Assembly: GCF_004522105.1 (NCBI RefSeq)
Contig: NZ_SPUJ01000005.1
Location: forward strand, 372,001-436,000
DNA from: Nocardioides sp. 1609
GTDB lineage: Bacteria > Actinomycetota > Actinomycetes > Propionibacteriales > Nocardioidaceae
Direction: 5' to 3'
DNA length: 64,000 bases
Shown: positions 1-7,591 of the stretch, piece by piece
Layout: every line of letters begins with the position of its first letter
Numbering within the stretch: position 1 is the first letter of the stretch
Notes under the pieces: generated by a model
Told to the model about the DNA's origin: nothing
The model's input: the letters and a program-made list of their open reading frames with translations, nothing else
The model's database searches: none
Made by a program: the position numbers and the translations under genes

Positions 1-1
1 C

Positions 2-1084
2 CTGCCGCAGCGGGCGGCGGCGTCCGGTCTGGTGCCCCGGTTCCGGGTGCTCGACGCCGAGGCGGAGAAGCTGATCCTGGAGTACCTCGACGTCCTCGAC
101 CAGCACCCGTTCGACGAGACGTCGGACGCCGGCAAGCTCGGCGCGGCCCACCGCGCGTACGCCGCCACCGGGCCGAAGATCGCCAAGCACGCCGACGCGA
201 TGGACCAGGTCGTCAGCGACTACGACGCCGAGCTCACCCGGATCGGGCAGCAGGTCCAGCGGGGGCGCGCGCTCAAGGAGAGCGCCGCCGCGCTGGCCGG
301 CCGGGTCGCCGCGGCCGCGACCAGGCTGCGGGACGGCGGCCTCGAGGTCCCCGAGCTCAACGGCCTGCTGGCGCGCACCCGCGCCGCGGCCGTGGCCGCC
401 AACGAGTGGCAGCCGGCGTCCGGGTTCCCCGTGCTGGAGCAGGCCGGTGCCGAGCTCGAGGCGCTGGCCCGCGAGGCCGAGAAGCTCGCCGAGGAGTACC
501 CGCAGCGCGTCGCCAAGGCCCGCACCCGGCGTTCGTCGCTGAGCACGCGGGTGCAGGCCGTCGAGTCACGGCGCGACCGGATCCCCGACACCCTGGCGGT
601 GCTGCGGCGCGAGTTCAGCCTCGGCAACTGGCGCGACCTCGACGACGCCGCCGGCCGGGTCGACGCCGCGCTGGAGGAGGCGCGCACCAAGCTGCACGAC
701 TTCGACCGGCTCGTCGACGCCGGCGCCGACTGGGCGCTGCCGCTGCGGCTGCTCGACGAGGTGCGCCTCGCCCTCGACACCGCGGGCGGGCTGGTCGACG
801 CGCCGATGACCCGCCTGACGGCGTTGCGCGAGGTCAAGGCCGACCCCGAGGCGCTGCTGCGACGCGTGCGGTTCCGGCTGCGCGACGCCCAGCTGCTCGT
901 GACCCACCAGCCCCGGACCGGCGGCGAGGCCGTCGCCCGCGACCTCGACGCCCTGGCCCGGCGCCTCGACGGCCTCCGCTCGTCCCTGGAGGGCGTGCAC
1001 CCCGACTACTGGGCGCTGCTCGGAGAGGCCGATCGGATCGAGGACGCCGTCAAGCAGCAGGTCGAGCGCTTCCGCGGGCTGTAG
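2..1084 (+). CDS. Coiled-coil protein of the Ter-type cluster, 5' end outside window
   Basis: The reading frame is already open at the window edge (LPQRAAASG precedes the first GTG at 32), so this is very likely the C-terminal part of a longer protein. The visible 360 residues are almost entirely charged, Ala/Leu/Arg/Glu-rich alpha-helix with long heptad-like coiled coils, without membrane segments or an enzyme motif that I recognise. It converges on the TerD gene, with a strong palindrome between them. Because the next genes form a Ter-associated metabolite cluster, a role as a structural or scaffold partner of that system is possible, but this is inference from position only. A fully independent gene starting at GTG 32 cannot be excluded. 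Confidence 0.75.
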   Translation: MPQRAAASGLVPRFRVLDAEAEKLILEYLDVLDQHPFDETSDAGKLGAAHRAYAATGPKIAKHADAMDQVVSDYDAELTRIGQQVQRGRALKESAAALAGRVAAAATRLRDGGLEVPELNGLLARTRAAAVAANEWQPASGFPVLEQAGAELEALAREAEKLAEEYPQRVAKARTRRSSLSTRVQAVESRRDRIPDTLAVLRREFSLGNWRDLDDAAGRVDAALEEARTKLHDFDRLVDAGADWALPLRLLDEVRLALDTAGGLVDAPMTRLTALREVKADPEALLRRVRFRLRDAQLLVTHQPRTGGEAVARDLDALARRLDGLRSSLEGVHPDYWALLGEADRIEDAVKQQVERFRGL

Positions 1085-1172
1085 CGGTCGTCGTCCGCGT
1101 CGCGGCCCCGGCTCGCGGTGGCTGGCGGGTGCAGGCGTGTCTGAGGAGGCCCGAGCCCGGACTGGGCGGCCC

Positions 1173-1234
1173 AAATCTGAACTTGGGGGCCGGGATCCCG
1201 GCCCCCAAGTTCAGATTTCCCCGGTCGACCGGGG
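1173..1234. terminator. 46-bp perfect palindrome plus 16-bp palindrome between convergent genes
   Basis: Positions 1173-1218 are a perfect inverted repeat with 23-bp arms (left arm begins AAATCTGAACTTGGGG). A second perfect palindrome, CCCCGGTCGACCGGGG, follows at 1219-1234. The site lies between the convergent coiled-coil and TerD genes, as expected for a bidirectional terminator. The long hairpin ends in T/A runs on both sides. Its length and perfection are greater than a terminator needs, so it may belong to a dispersed repeat family. Confidence 0.75.
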
Positions 1235-1252
1235 AAACCCCGGCCCCCCGTC

Positions 1253-1828
1253 CTAGAGCGTGACGCCGTAGTTGCTGATGATGCCCTGCAGGCCGGAGGC
1301 GTAGCCCTGGCCGATGGCGCGGAACTTCCACTCCTCGCCGCTGCGGTAGAGCTCGCCGAAGACCATGGCGGTCTCGGTGGAGGCGTCCTCGGACAGGTCG
1401 TAGCGGGCGAGCTCGGCGTCGTTGGAGGTGTCGATGACGCGGATGTAGGCGTTCTTGACCTGGCCGAAGCTCTGGCCGCGGGTGTCGGCGTCGTGGATGG
1501 TGACGTTGAAGACGACCTTGTCGGTCTGCGGGGTCAGCTGCGAGAGGTCGACCTCGATGCTCTCGTCGTCGCCGGAGGCGGCGCCGTCGCGGATGTCGCC
1601 CTTGTGGCGCACGGTGCCCTCGGGGGAGACGAGGTTGTTGTAGAAGATGAAGTGCTGGTCGCTGAGGACCTTGTCGCCCTCGCCGCAGACCAGGGCGGTG
1701 GCGTCGAGGTCGAAGTCGGCACCGTCGGTCGTCCGGGCGTCCCAGCCGAGGCCGACCCGGACGGACTGCAGCGACGGGGCCATCTTGGTCAGGCTGACGT
1801 TGCCACCCTTGGACAGCGAAACGGGCAT
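1253..1828 (-). CDS. TerD family protein (calcium-binding stress protein)
   Basis: A 191-aa TerD-domain protein covering the whole length. It starts MPVSLSKGGNVSL, the standard TerD N-terminus, and carries the acidic DGADFDLDATA segment (about residues 35-45) that binds calcium in characterised TerD proteins. It has no signal peptide or membrane segment, so it is probably cytosolic. Ter proteins are linked to tellurite resistance, phage or chemical stress and surface-associated signalling in other bacteria. The gene is divergent from the CitE-like/PRTase/StiP/HAD operon starting at 2003, an association known for actinobacterial ter loci. A start-proximal AAGGAGAG lies just upstream of the ATG at 1828 on the minus strand. 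Confidence 0.95.
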   Translation of the reverse strand: MPVSLSKGGNVSLTKMAPSLQSVRVGLGWDARTTDGADFDLDATALVCGEGDKVLSDQHFIFYNNLVSPEGTVRHKGDIRDGAASGDDESIEVDLSQLTPQTDKVVFNVTIHDADTRGQSFGQVKNAYIRVIDTSNDAELARYDLSEDASTETAMVFGELYRSGEEWKFRAIGQGYASGLQGIISNYGVTL

Positions 1829-2002
1829 GTTCTCTCCTTGGAAAGTGCGGGGACGGACGTCGGCAACTGTTCGCCGGCGGTTGCTGCGGAGGTTACTCGG
1901 CGATGGTGAGCGCGAAACCCCGCCGACCTATCCTTTCCCGGACCTCGGACGACGGCCCGCCACTCGTCCCCCCACGCACCACCGGATGAGAGCGGGACCG
2001 CG

Positions 2003-3175
2003 ATGCGCCAGTTCCACTTCCTCGACGCGACCGACCGCGCGCAGCTGTTCCACAAGGAGCCCGTCGAGCTGCACCGCGACGACTCGCTCGACCTGCTGGC
2101 CCACGGTCTCGGCGCCACGCTCTACATCCCCGCGACGCGCGACGAGCTGGCCGCCGACGTCCTGCGGATGGCCGCGCGCGGCGCCACCAGCTGCGTGCTC
2201 TGCCTCGAGGACGCGATCCCCGACGGCGCCGTCGAGTACGCCGTCAACCACCTCGCCGAGCAGCTCACCACGCTCTACACGCCGGAGGGCCGCACCGACC
2301 TCCCGCTGATCTTCGTGCGGGTCCGCTCCGCCGACCAGCCGGCCCGGCTGCTCGGGCTGATGGGGGAGAGCGCCGCCGTCATCGACGGTTTCGTGCTGCC
2401 GAAGTTCTCGTCGGCCGGCGGCCAGGAGTACGTCGACGCCGTCGTCGACTGCGAGCGCGCCCTGGGGCGCCGGCTGACGATGATGCCGGTCATCGAGACG
2501 CCCGAGGTGATGTACCACGAGTCGCGCATCGACGAGCTGCTCGGTATCCGCGACCTCCTCGCCGCGCACGCCGAGCGGGTGCTCGCGGTCCGGATCGGCG
2601 CCACCGACATGGCCTCGGTGTTCGCCCTGCGCCGTCCCCGCGACCTGACGATCTACGACGTGAGGCTGATCGCGAGCGCGGTCACCGACGTCGTCAACGT
2701 GCTCGGCCGCCCCGGCGGGCACGCCGTGACGGGGCCCGTCTGGGAGTACTTCACCGCGCCCGACCGGATCTTCAAGCCGCAGCTGCGCGAGTCGCCGTTC
2801 GCCCGCAAGGACGACCGCGACCTGCGGGCCCGGCTGCTCGCCCACAACCTCGACGGGCTGATCCGCGAGGTGCTGCTCGACCGCGCCAACGGGCTGATCG
2901 GCAAGACCGTCATCCACCCCAGCCACGTCCCGGTCGTGCACGCGCTCGCCGTCGTCACCCACGAGGAGCACGACGACGCGCTCGGCGTGCTGTCGGCGAA
3001 GGAGGGCGGCGGGGGAGTCACCCGGTCGTCGTACCGCAACAAGATGAACGAGGCCAACCCGCACCTGGCCTGGGCCCGCCAGCTGATGCTGCGCGCCGAC
3101 GTGTTCGGCGTGGCCGCGCCCGAGGCGACCTTCGTCGACCTGCTCGCCGCAGCCACCGACGAGGACCGGGCATGA
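2003..3175 (+). CDS. HpcH/HpaI aldolase / citrate lyase beta-like protein of Ter cluster
   Basis: A 390-aa TIM-barrel C-C lyase of the CitE/HpcH superfamily. CLEDAIPD (67-74) and MPVIETPEVM (161-170) carry the acidic residues that typically hold Mg2+ and the substrate carboxylate, and RIGATDM (198-203) is another barrel motif. It is longer than catabolic HpcH enzymes (about 260 aa), matching the subfamily found in Ter-associated nucleoside-metabolite operons. The start is ATG 2003; the stop overlaps the next start (ATGA). With the downstream PRTase and HAD genes it is predicted to make a modified nucleoside or base, but the exact substrate is unknown. Confidence 0.88.
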   Translation: MRQFHFLDATDRAQLFHKEPVELHRDDSLDLLAHGLGATLYIPATRDELAADVLRMAARGATSCVLCLEDAIPDGAVEYAVNHLAEQLTTLYTPEGRTDLPLIFVRVRSADQPARLLGLMGESAAVIDGFVLPKFSSAGGQEYVDAVVDCERALGRRLTMMPVIETPEVMYHESRIDELLGIRDLLAAHAERVLAVRIGATDMASVFALRRPRDLTIYDVRLIASAVTDVVNVLGRPGGHAVTGPVWEYFTAPDRIFKPQLRESPFARKDDRDLRARLLAHNLDGLIREVLLDRANGLIGKTVIHPSHVPVVHALAVVTHEEHDDALGVLSAKEGGGGVTRSSYRNKMNEANPHLAWARQLMLRADVFGVAAPEATFVDLLAAATDEDRA

Positions 3176-4440
3176 GCCCCGCCGCCGGCTCCGGCACGAC
3201 CACCTGGACCGGTGCCTGGGTGTGCGAGCACGCCGGGGTCGAGCTGGTGACCCGCGCGGTCGAGGGGCCGGCCGGCGCGCCGGACGGCGGAGCGGTCGAG
3301 GAGCTCGTCGGCCTGGCCGTGCGCCGCAACCCCAAGCGCGCCCACCTGATCGTGTCCAACGTCCTGGCCAAGCACGTCCCGGTCGCCCCGTCGCTGGCGC
3401 GCCGGCACGGTGCCGAGCTCGGGGCGAGGGCCGAGCAGGCCCTCGACGGCGTCCGCCCCGACCTCGTGGTCGGGTACGCCGAGACGGCGACCGGCCTCGG
3501 GCACCTGGTGGCCGACGCCCTGGGCAGCACGACACTGCACTCGACGCGGCGTCCGGGCTGGTCGGCGCTGAGCTTCGAGGAGGAGCACAGCCACGCGACC
3601 ACGCACCGCCTCCAGCCGCGCGACCTCGCTCTCCTGCAGGGCACCGGCCCCCTGGTGCTCGTCGACGACGAGCTCACCACCGGCCGCACCATCCTCAACA
3701 CCGTCCGCGAGCTGCACGCGATCTCCGCGCGCCCGGCCTACGTCGTGGCGGCGCTGGTCGACCTGCGTCCCGACGACGCCCGGGCGCTGGCCGACGAGGT
3801 CGCCGCCGAGCTCGGCACCTCGATCTCGTTCGTCTCGCTCCTGGCGGGCGAGGTCCGCACCCTCCACGAGCCCGACGAGCTCGTGGTGGCCGCCGTCGCC
3901 GCGACCGAGCCGCTGCCGCACCCCGGCGTCGAGCGCGCCGTGGAGGTCGCCACGAGCCACGTCTGGCCCGACGGCGTCCCGACCGGCGGTCGGCACGGAC
4001 TCGGCCCGGGCGACGCCGACGGCTTCGAGGCCGCCGTCTCCGGGCTCGGCGAGGAGGTCGGCCGGCACGTCGCCGGCGCGAGCACGGTGCACGTGCTCGG
4101 CACCGAGGAGCTGATGTACCTCCCGCACCGGATCGCCGAGCACCTCGAGTCGACGCGGCCCGCCACCGCGGTGACGTTCTCCTCGACGACCCGCTCGCCG
4201 GTCGTCGTCCGCGACGAGGAGACGTACGCGATCCGGCACGGGATCACCTTCGCTGCCCACGACGGCGCCGACGACGACAAGCCGCGGTTCGCCTACAACC
4301 TCGAGCCCGGTCGCTTCGACGCGGTCGTGCTCGTCGTCGACGACGCCACGCCGCCGCCCGAGGAGGGCGGGGCGGCCGAGCTCCGCTCCGCGCTGCGCGC
4401 GCTGTGCGACCGCCTCGTCGTCGTCCGGGTGGGCCCGTGA
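3172..4440 (+). CDS. Phosphoribosyltransferase with C-terminal TRSP domain
   Basis: A 422-aa protein. The type I phosphoribosyltransferase core has its PRPP-binding loop at about 161-173 (LVLVDDELTTGRT). The C-terminal third, roughly residues 270-420, corresponds in position to the TRSP domain of Ter-linked PRTases. It is expected to attach a phosphoribosyl group to a base or base-like acceptor, or to cleave one off. It is translationally coupled to its neighbours (4-bp overlap upstream, GTGA overlap downstream), so it works in the same pathway as the aldolase, StiP and HAD genes. The acceptor cannot be deduced from the sequence. Confidence 0.88.
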   Translation: MSPAAGSGTTTWTGAWVCEHAGVELVTRAVEGPAGAPDGGAVEELVGLAVRRNPKRAHLIVSNVLAKHVPVAPSLARRHGAELGARAEQALDGVRPDLVVGYAETATGLGHLVADALGSTTLHSTRRPGWSALSFEEEHSHATTHRLQPRDLALLQGTGPLVLVDDELTTGRTILNTVRELHAISARPAYVVAALVDLRPDDARALADEVAAELGTSISFVSLLAGEVRTLHEPDELVVAAVAATEPLPHPGVERAVEVATSHVWPDGVPTGGRHGLGPGDADGFEAAVSGLGEEVGRHVAGASTVHVLGTEELMYLPHRIAEHLESTRPATAVTFSSTTRSPVVVRDEETYAIRHGITFAAHDGADDDKPRFAYNLEPGRFDAVVLVVDDATPPPEEGGAAELRSALRALCDRLVVVRVGP

Positions 4441-5573
4441 CGAGCCGCACGACCGCCACCCCGCTGCACGGCCCCGACTTCGGCTCCTACGCCGCCGACG
4501 ACGTCACCTGGCTGCTCAAGGACCTCAGCCACGCCGACCTCGAGGCGCCCGTCGAAGAGCGCGAGGCCGCCATCCAGGCCGGCACCGCGCACTACGCCGA
4601 GTCGCTGCCGGTCGAGTACCAGCCGAGCCCGGAGTACACCGCGCTGTTCGAGAAGGCCCTCGCCGAGCAGGCCCGCAGGGTCGCGCTGGCCGCCGGGGTG
4701 CTGGTGCACCTGGTCGTCGACCTGCGCGGCGACGACGCTGCCCTGGTCTCGCTCGCCCGCGCCGGGACGCCGATCGGGATCCTGCTGCGCCGCTACGCGC
4801 GCCGGCTCGGGCTCGACCTGCCGCACTACACGATGTCGATCGTGCGCGGCCGCGGCCTCGACCAGGTCGCGCTGCGCCACCTCGCCGAGCGGCACGCGCC
4901 CGGCGACGTCGTCTTCGTCGACGGCTGGACCGGCAAGGGCGCCATCTCCCGCGAGCTCACCGCCGCCTGTGCCGCCCTCGAGCAGCGCACCGGCCAGCGC
5001 TTCGACCCCTCGCTGGCCGTGCTCGCCGACCCGGCCAACAGCACCGACGTCTACGGCACCCGCGACGACTTCCTCATCCCGTCGGCGTGCCTGAACTCCA
5101 CGGTGTCGGGGCTCGTCTCGCGCACCGTCCTCAACGACCGGCTGATCGGCCCCGACGACTTCCACGGCGCCAAGTTCTACGCCGAGCTGGCCCCCGGCGA
5201 CGTCTCGCGCCGCTACGTCGACGAGGTCGAGGCGCACTTCGACGACGTCGCCGACGAGGCCCGCGCCGAGGCCACCCGCCTGCTCGGGACCGACCGGACG
5301 CCGTCCTGGTCGGGCTGGCAGGCCGTCGAGGAGGTCAGTGCCGCCTACGGCATCGGCGACGTCAACCTGGTCAAGCCCGGCGTCGGCGAGACCACCCGCG
5401 TGCTGCTGCGCCGGGTGCCGTGGCGGATCCTCGTGCGGCCCGACCGGCGCCACGAGCTCGGCCACGTCGAGCTGCTCGCCGAGCAGCGCGGCGTCCCGGT
5501 CGAGGTCGTCGAGGGCCTGGCCTTCTCCTGCATGGGTCTCATCCACCCGCGCTTCGCCCAGTCCGAATCCTGA
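4437..5573 (+). CDS. StiP-type cysteine protease-like protein (PELOTA-linked family)
   Basis: A 378-aa protein with a GTG start overlapping the upstream stop. It matches the family annotated as cysteine protease StiP in Ter clusters. Visible conserved blocks are HYAESLPVEYQPS (52-64), a PRTase-like loop VVFVDGWTGKG (158-168) and SACLNSTVSGLVSRT (216-230) with Cys218; a further Cys lies in the final AFSCMGLIHPR. Because it has a PRPP-loop-like motif, it may be a second, divergent phosphoribosyltransferase-like enzyme rather than a protease; protease activity is only family nomenclature. It is third in the aldolase-PRTase-StiP-HAD operon. Confidence 0.85.
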   Translation: MTSRTTATPLHGPDFGSYAADDVTWLLKDLSHADLEAPVEEREAAIQAGTAHYAESLPVEYQPSPEYTALFEKALAEQARRVALAAGVLVHLVVDLRGDDAALVSLARAGTPIGILLRRYARRLGLDLPHYTMSIVRGRGLDQVALRHLAERHAPGDVVFVDGWTGKGAISRELTAACAALEQRTGQRFDPSLAVLADPANSTDVYGTRDDFLIPSACLNSTVSGLVSRTVLNDRLIGPDDFHGAKFYAELAPGDVSRRYVDEVEAHFDDVADEARAEATRLLGTDRTPSWSGWQAVEEVSAAYGIGDVNLVKPGVGETTRVLLRRVPWRILVRPDRRHELGHVELLAEQRGVPVEVVEGLAFSCMGLIHPRFAQSES

Positions 5574-5587
5574 CGAAGGAACCCTGC

Positions 5588-6427
5588 GTGCTCGCCTCCG
5601 ACATCGACCGCACCCTGCTCTGGTCCCACAAGCGCATCGGCGACGTGCCGCCCGCCGACCTGGTCTGCCTCGAGGTGCTCCAGGAGCGCGACTGGGCGTT
5701 CGTGACCCGGCGCGCCCTCGACGTCCTCGACCGGATGACCGCGGGGGAGGGCGTCCGCGAGCTGGTGCTCTGCACGACCCGCACCCCCGACCAGGTGCTG
5801 CGGCTGCGGTTGCCGCGGTACCGCCGGGTGCTGTGCCTCAACGGCGGCGCGCTCCTCGTCGACGGCGTCCCCGACCCCGACCACGCCCGGGCGACCACGG
5901 CGCTGGTCTCCCAGCGCCGTCCGATGACGGAGTTCTCCGACCGGGTGCGCCACCTCGCCGAGGCGCCGCACGTGCGTGGCCTGCGGGACGCCGACGGCCA
6001 CTTCGGCTACTTCCTGCTCACCGGCGACCCGGTGCCCGACGCCTGGGTCGAGGAGCTGGAGGCGGTCGCGGCCGAGGACGGCTGGCGGCTGACCCACGAG
6101 CAGACCAAGGTCTACGCGATGCCCGACGTCCTGACCAAGGAGGCCGGCCTGGCCCGGCTGCTCGAGCGCGGTGGGACGGGCGACGACGAGCTGGTCGCCG
6201 CGGCCGGCGACTCGATCCTCGACGAGGGGATGCTTCGCCTCGCGCGGCACGCGCTGGTCCCGAGGGGGGCCTACCTCGAGAGCCACGACTGGGACGGCGC
6301 CGTCACCGCCGCCACCGGCGTCCTCGCCGGCGAGGAGATCGCCCTCTGGCTGGCACAGCACGCCGGCCTCCCGGTGGCCGAGCCGGGTCGAGCCCCGGTG
6401 TCGTCGGGTGGTCTCGACTCGCGGTGA
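5588..6427 (+). CDS. HAD family hydrolase/phosphatase of Ter cluster
   Basis: A 279-aa haloacid-dehalogenase phosphatase, probably the dephosphorylating step of the Ter-associated metabolite pathway. The catalytic DxD (D5, D7 in LASDIDRTLLW) lies at the N-terminus, and GDSILDEGML near residue 208 is the C-terminal Asp motif. The GTG at 5588 is chosen because a good AAGGA site sits 7-8 nt upstream and the DxD motif begins right after it. The last residues (GGLDSR, stop) are encoded by the first unit of the repeat array at 6409, so the native C-terminus has probably been replaced or extended by repeat insertion. Confidence 0.87.
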   Translation: MLASDIDRTLLWSHKRIGDVPPADLVCLEVLQERDWAFVTRRALDVLDRMTAGEGVRELVLCTTRTPDQVLRLRLPRYRRVLCLNGGALLVDGVPDPDHARATTALVSQRRPMTEFSDRVRHLAEAPHVRGLRDADGHFGYFLLTGDPVPDAWVEELEAVAAEDGWRLTHEQTKVYAMPDVLTKEAGLARLLERGGTGDDELVAAAGDSILDEGMLRLARHALVPRGAYLESHDWDGAVTAATGVLAGEEIALWLAQHAGLPVAEPGRAPVSSGGLDSR

Positions 6428-6776
6428 CTGCGTCCCCGCGGCTCGACCAACGGGGGTCGCTCCGGTGGTCGAGCCGTTCCGGTGGTCGAGCCGTTCCGGT
6501 GGTCGAGCCGGCGAGCGTCAGCGAGCCGAGTCGAGACCCGTCCCCGGTGTGCCTGGTCTCGACTCGCGGTGACTCCGTCCCCGCGGCTCGACCAACGGGT
6601 TCGTTCCGGTGGACGAGCCGTTCCGGTGGTCGAGCCGGTGAGCGTCAGCGAGCCGAGTCGAGACCCGTCCCCGGTGTGCCTGGTCTCGACTCGCGGTGAC
6701 TCCGTCCCCGCGGCTCGACCAACGGGGCCCGTTCCGGTGGTCGAGCCGGCGAGCGTCAGCGAGCCGAGTCGAGACC
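6409..6776 (+). repeat. BIME-like array of alternating inverted repeats, left of GIY-YIG gene
   Basis: Three A units (GGTCTCGACTCGCGG...GCGGCTCGACCA, about 40 bp) alternate with three B units (GGTCGAGCCGGCGAGCGTC...CGAGTCGAGACC). B and the reverse complement of A share both termini (TGGTCGAGCCG and CGAGTCGAGACC) and differ only in the centre, so the array is a mosaic of head-to-head hairpins as in REP/BIME elements. Extra partial copies (GTGGTCGAGCCGTTCCG) are inserted in the first two B units. The linker CGTCCCCGGTGTGCCT is repeated between units. No genes are seen in this stretch. Confidence 0.93.
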
Positions 6777-6808
6777 ATCCACGCGTTCACGCGACCGGTT
6801 GCGCAGGC

Positions 6809-6822
6809 GGTCATCCACAGGC
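6809..6822. promoter_or_regulatory. DnaA-box-like 14-mer upstream of GIY-YIG gene
   Basis: GGTCATCCACAGGC, whose reverse complement GCCTGTGGATGACC matches 13 of 14 bases with the site at 38034-38047 in front of the other repeat-bracketed nuclease. The core TGTGGATGA is one mismatch from the DnaA box TGTGGATAA. Function is unproven. Confidence 0.45.
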
Positions 6823-6870
6823 GGGTCGAGTCCCCTGGCGACCTGGCGACGAGGTACCGATCCTTCGTGG

Positions 6871-7248
6871 ATGCCCTTCACCTACATGCTGAGATGTGCG
6901 GACGGCTCCTTCTACGTCGGGAGCACCTGGAACCTCGAGCATCGCCTCTACGAGCACGAGATCGGCGAAGGAGCCGAGTACACGAAGCGACGTCGCCCGG
7001 TCGAGCTCGTGTGGGTCGAGGAGTACGAGCGCGTCGCGGACGCCTTCGCTCGTGAGAAGCAGGTCCAGAACTGGAGTCGGGTGAAGCGACAGGCTCTCAT
7101 CGACCGCTGCTACGCCGATCTACCAGCGCTCGCGGAGCGCTATTCGACACGCCGTCGTCGGGAGCGTGAGATCGCCGAGGCCGAGCGCCGCGGCAGGCTC
7201 GGGCTCCCGCCGTCCGTCCCCGGTGTGCCGGGTCTCGACTCGCGGTGA
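6871..7248 (+). CDS. GIY-YIG nuclease family protein embedded in repeat array
   Basis: A 125-aa stand-alone GIY-YIG endonuclease domain. The signature is TYM...YVG with Tyr5, Tyr15, Arg25 and the metal-binding Glu62 (AREKQVQNWSR), so the active site looks intact. A basic, helical tail (STRRRREREIAEAERRGR) follows and could bind DNA. ATG 6871 is chosen because it begins at the domain edge. The final residues PGLDSR and the TGA are encoded by the first downstream repeat unit. Repeats of the same family lie on both sides in the same orientation, suggesting a functional or transposition link with the repeats. Related YhbQ/UPF0213 proteins are poorly characterised. Confidence 0.93.
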   Translation: MPFTYMLRCADGSFYVGSTWNLEHRLYEHEIGEGAEYTKRRRPVELVWVEEYERVADAFAREKQVQNWSRVKRQALIDRCYADLPALAERYSTRRRREREIAEAERRGRLGLPPSVPGVPGLDSR

Positions 7249-7496
7249 CTCCGTCCCCGCGGCTCGACCAGCGGGGTCCGCTCCGGTGGTCGAGCCGGCG
7301 AGCGTCAGCGAGCCGAGTCGAGACCCTTCGTGTGCCGGGTCTCGACTCGCGGTGACTCCGTCCCCGCGGCTCGACCAACGGGGGGTCGTTCCGGTGGTCG
7401 AGCCGGTGAGCGTCAGCGAGCCGAGTCGAGACCCGTCCCCGGGGTGTCGGGTCTCGACTCGCGGTGACTCCGTCCCCGCGGCTCGACCAGCGGGGG
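7225..7496 (+). repeat. BIME-like repeat array, right of GIY-YIG gene
   Basis: A-B-A-B-A arrangement of the same ~40-bp units as in the left array, in the same orientation and with the same CGTCCCCGGTGTGCC linker. The first A unit overlaps the end of the GIY-YIG gene and supplies its stop codon. From 7497 to 7591 there is only leader sequence of the next gene. Confidence 0.92.
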
Positions 7497-7591
7497 CCCG
7501 GGTGGGCGATGACTCTGGGGCTCGAGAGGGGTCTAGGCAGGGACGACGTACGTCCGCGTCCGGCGGGCGTGGCTGACCCGGGAGGAACTCG

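Noticed and set aside
6409..7496. Insertion sequence with terminal inverted repeats around the GIY-YIG gene
   Set aside because: Flanking arrays are in the same orientation with multiple units each, and no transposase or target-site duplication is visible. A simple IS does not fit.
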